From assembly GCA_002964805.2 (NCBI GenBank), contig PUDQ02000097.1, positions 1 through 29,123 on the forward strand: DNA of 29,123 nucleotides, given 5' to 3'. The translations under genes and the position numbers were made by a program. Below the pieces are notes generated by a model that saw only the letters and a list, made by a program, of their open reading frames with translations, was not told the origin of the DNA and did not search any database. How positions within the stretch are numbered: the first letter of the stretch is position 1; every line of letters starts with the position of its first letter. The DNA comes from Trametes villosa. Lineage: Eukaryota > Basidiomycota > Agaricomycetes > Polyporales > Polyporaceae. Shown one piece after another: positions 28,555-29,123 of the stretch.

Positions 28555-29123
28555 CTACAACAGCTCCTTGGCCTTCAAGAAGTCTGCCTGTACGGCGATC
28601 CGTTGTGCGGCTTGCTCTGGTGTTGTCAGACCCTCTGGCGAAATCTCGGGTTCCGTGAAGACGGGGGCGTAGACCGGCCGGACACCCTCCTTCCACAACC
28701 GCGTGTACTCCTGTCCCTTCGTCCAGTGGTCCTTCTTCCCTTCCCGCTCAACGATGGCCTTCCAGCGCTTGCGCTCCGTCTCGGCGATGAGTGTTTGTGC
28801 GGACGTGTCCTGGAACGTCTCGAACGCCTTGCTCTCCTTCTTGAACGTGATCTCGGTCTGCGAAGGGCCGAACTCTACGCCGAGCTGCTCAGCCTCCGCA
28901 AGTGCGACTTGGCGAGCAATTGTGATTTCGGAACGGAGTGAACGGAACTGAGCGACCGCTGACGCATATGCGTCTGAGAGAGCTTGCCCGTGGTGCTCGT
29001 AAAGGTTTACCGCATAGCGGATGGCACTGCGTACATAGTCAGCACACACCGTCACAAGACACAGGAAACGGTACGCACTCTTCCGGCGAGGGATTCCGCC
29101 CCCTCTGCTTCAGCCTTTTCCAC
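28555..29123 (-). CDS. rsm25: Mitochondrial small-subunit ribosomal protein mS23 (Rsm25), 5'-partial
   Basis: Two exon pieces are visible, 29123-29079 (running off the window) and 29026-28555, joined across a 48-nt intron with TTGTGACGG and GCTGACTATG branch-like motifs and a GTACGCAG acceptor. The joined reading gives WKRLKQRGRNPSPED, then AIRYAVNLYEHHGQALSDAY. A helical segment with VAQFRSLRSEITIARQ and EAEQLGVEFGPSQTEITF follows, matching the family's C-terminal pattern as I recall it (a YDxARxEFxxLRxxxxIxxRxAxEEAxxxGAxFGPS-type helix). The protein ends AQRIAVQADFLKAKELL. It is a structural component of the 37S mitochondrial subunit. The N-terminus, including any targeting peptide, is outside the window. 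The identification rests on motif memory and should be treated as likely rather than proven. Confidence 0.72.

Noticed and set aside
1..29123. CRISPR arrays, bacterial operons, tRNA or rRNA genes
   Set aside because: No regularly spaced direct repeats, no tRNA cloverleaf or B-box with a partner A-box, and no rRNA sequence was recognised by eye. The introns and protein families are fungal.

Overview
The window looks like nuclear DNA of a filamentous basidiomycete, most likely an Agaricomycete. The evidence is GC-rich coding sequence, many introns of about 45-65 nt with GT...AG ends and CTNAC-like branch points, a Plavaka-family transposase, a DUF6698-like gene, and conserved single-copy fungal genes (sld2, rpn5, mitochondrial mS23). 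The left 18 kb is transposon-rich. The right 10.5 kb is an ordinary gene-dense host segment.

Positions 1-5218 are the 3' part of a Ty3/gypsy chromovirus. It holds the integrase and chromodomain end of pol, an unusual intact 855-aa ORF downstream of pol, a hairpin-rich non-coding stretch, a polypurine tract, and a 288-bp 3' LTR with TGTAA...TTACA ends. This element sits inside an exon of another transposon, and what remains of that transposon is 5219-6685.

Positions 10309-17888 are a complete 7,580-bp Plavaka-type DNA transposon. It has 12-bp terminal inverted repeats (CATCAGCAAAAG) and a candidate GT target duplication. It carries two divergently transcribed genes that read as intact after hand splicing: a 485-aa DUF6698-like protein (minus, 9 exons) and a 1,309-aa transposase (plus, 10 exons). 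Its left 1,467 bp are matched by 5219-6685 in inverted orientation, with no difference found by eye. Two near-identical, oppositely oriented copies therefore flank a 3.6-kb island. The island carries a small intact secreted guanyl-specific ribonuclease gene of the T1/F1 type (8713-9307, minus, 5 exons) and a decayed duplicate of the 3' end of the gene at 18608-21175.

The host segment from 18.6 kb contains a Pro/Ser/Gln-rich protein gene (minus), sld2 (plus, divergent from it), an F-box-like/LRR-type gene with a reading-frame break (plus), rpn5 of the 26S proteasome (plus, 8 exons), and the 3' part of mitochondrial ribosomal protein mS23/Rsm25 (minus, running off the right edge).

The most unusual signal is in the chromovirus. 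By eye its sequence is a nearly continuous series of short perfect inverted repeats (stems about 5-10 bp, loops about 3-9 nt) through coding, non-coding and LTR parts. The host genes in this window do not show this. The second is the pairing of a DUF6698-like gene with a Plavaka transposase inside one TIR-bounded unit. All gene models were spliced by hand from the sequence; no searches were run.
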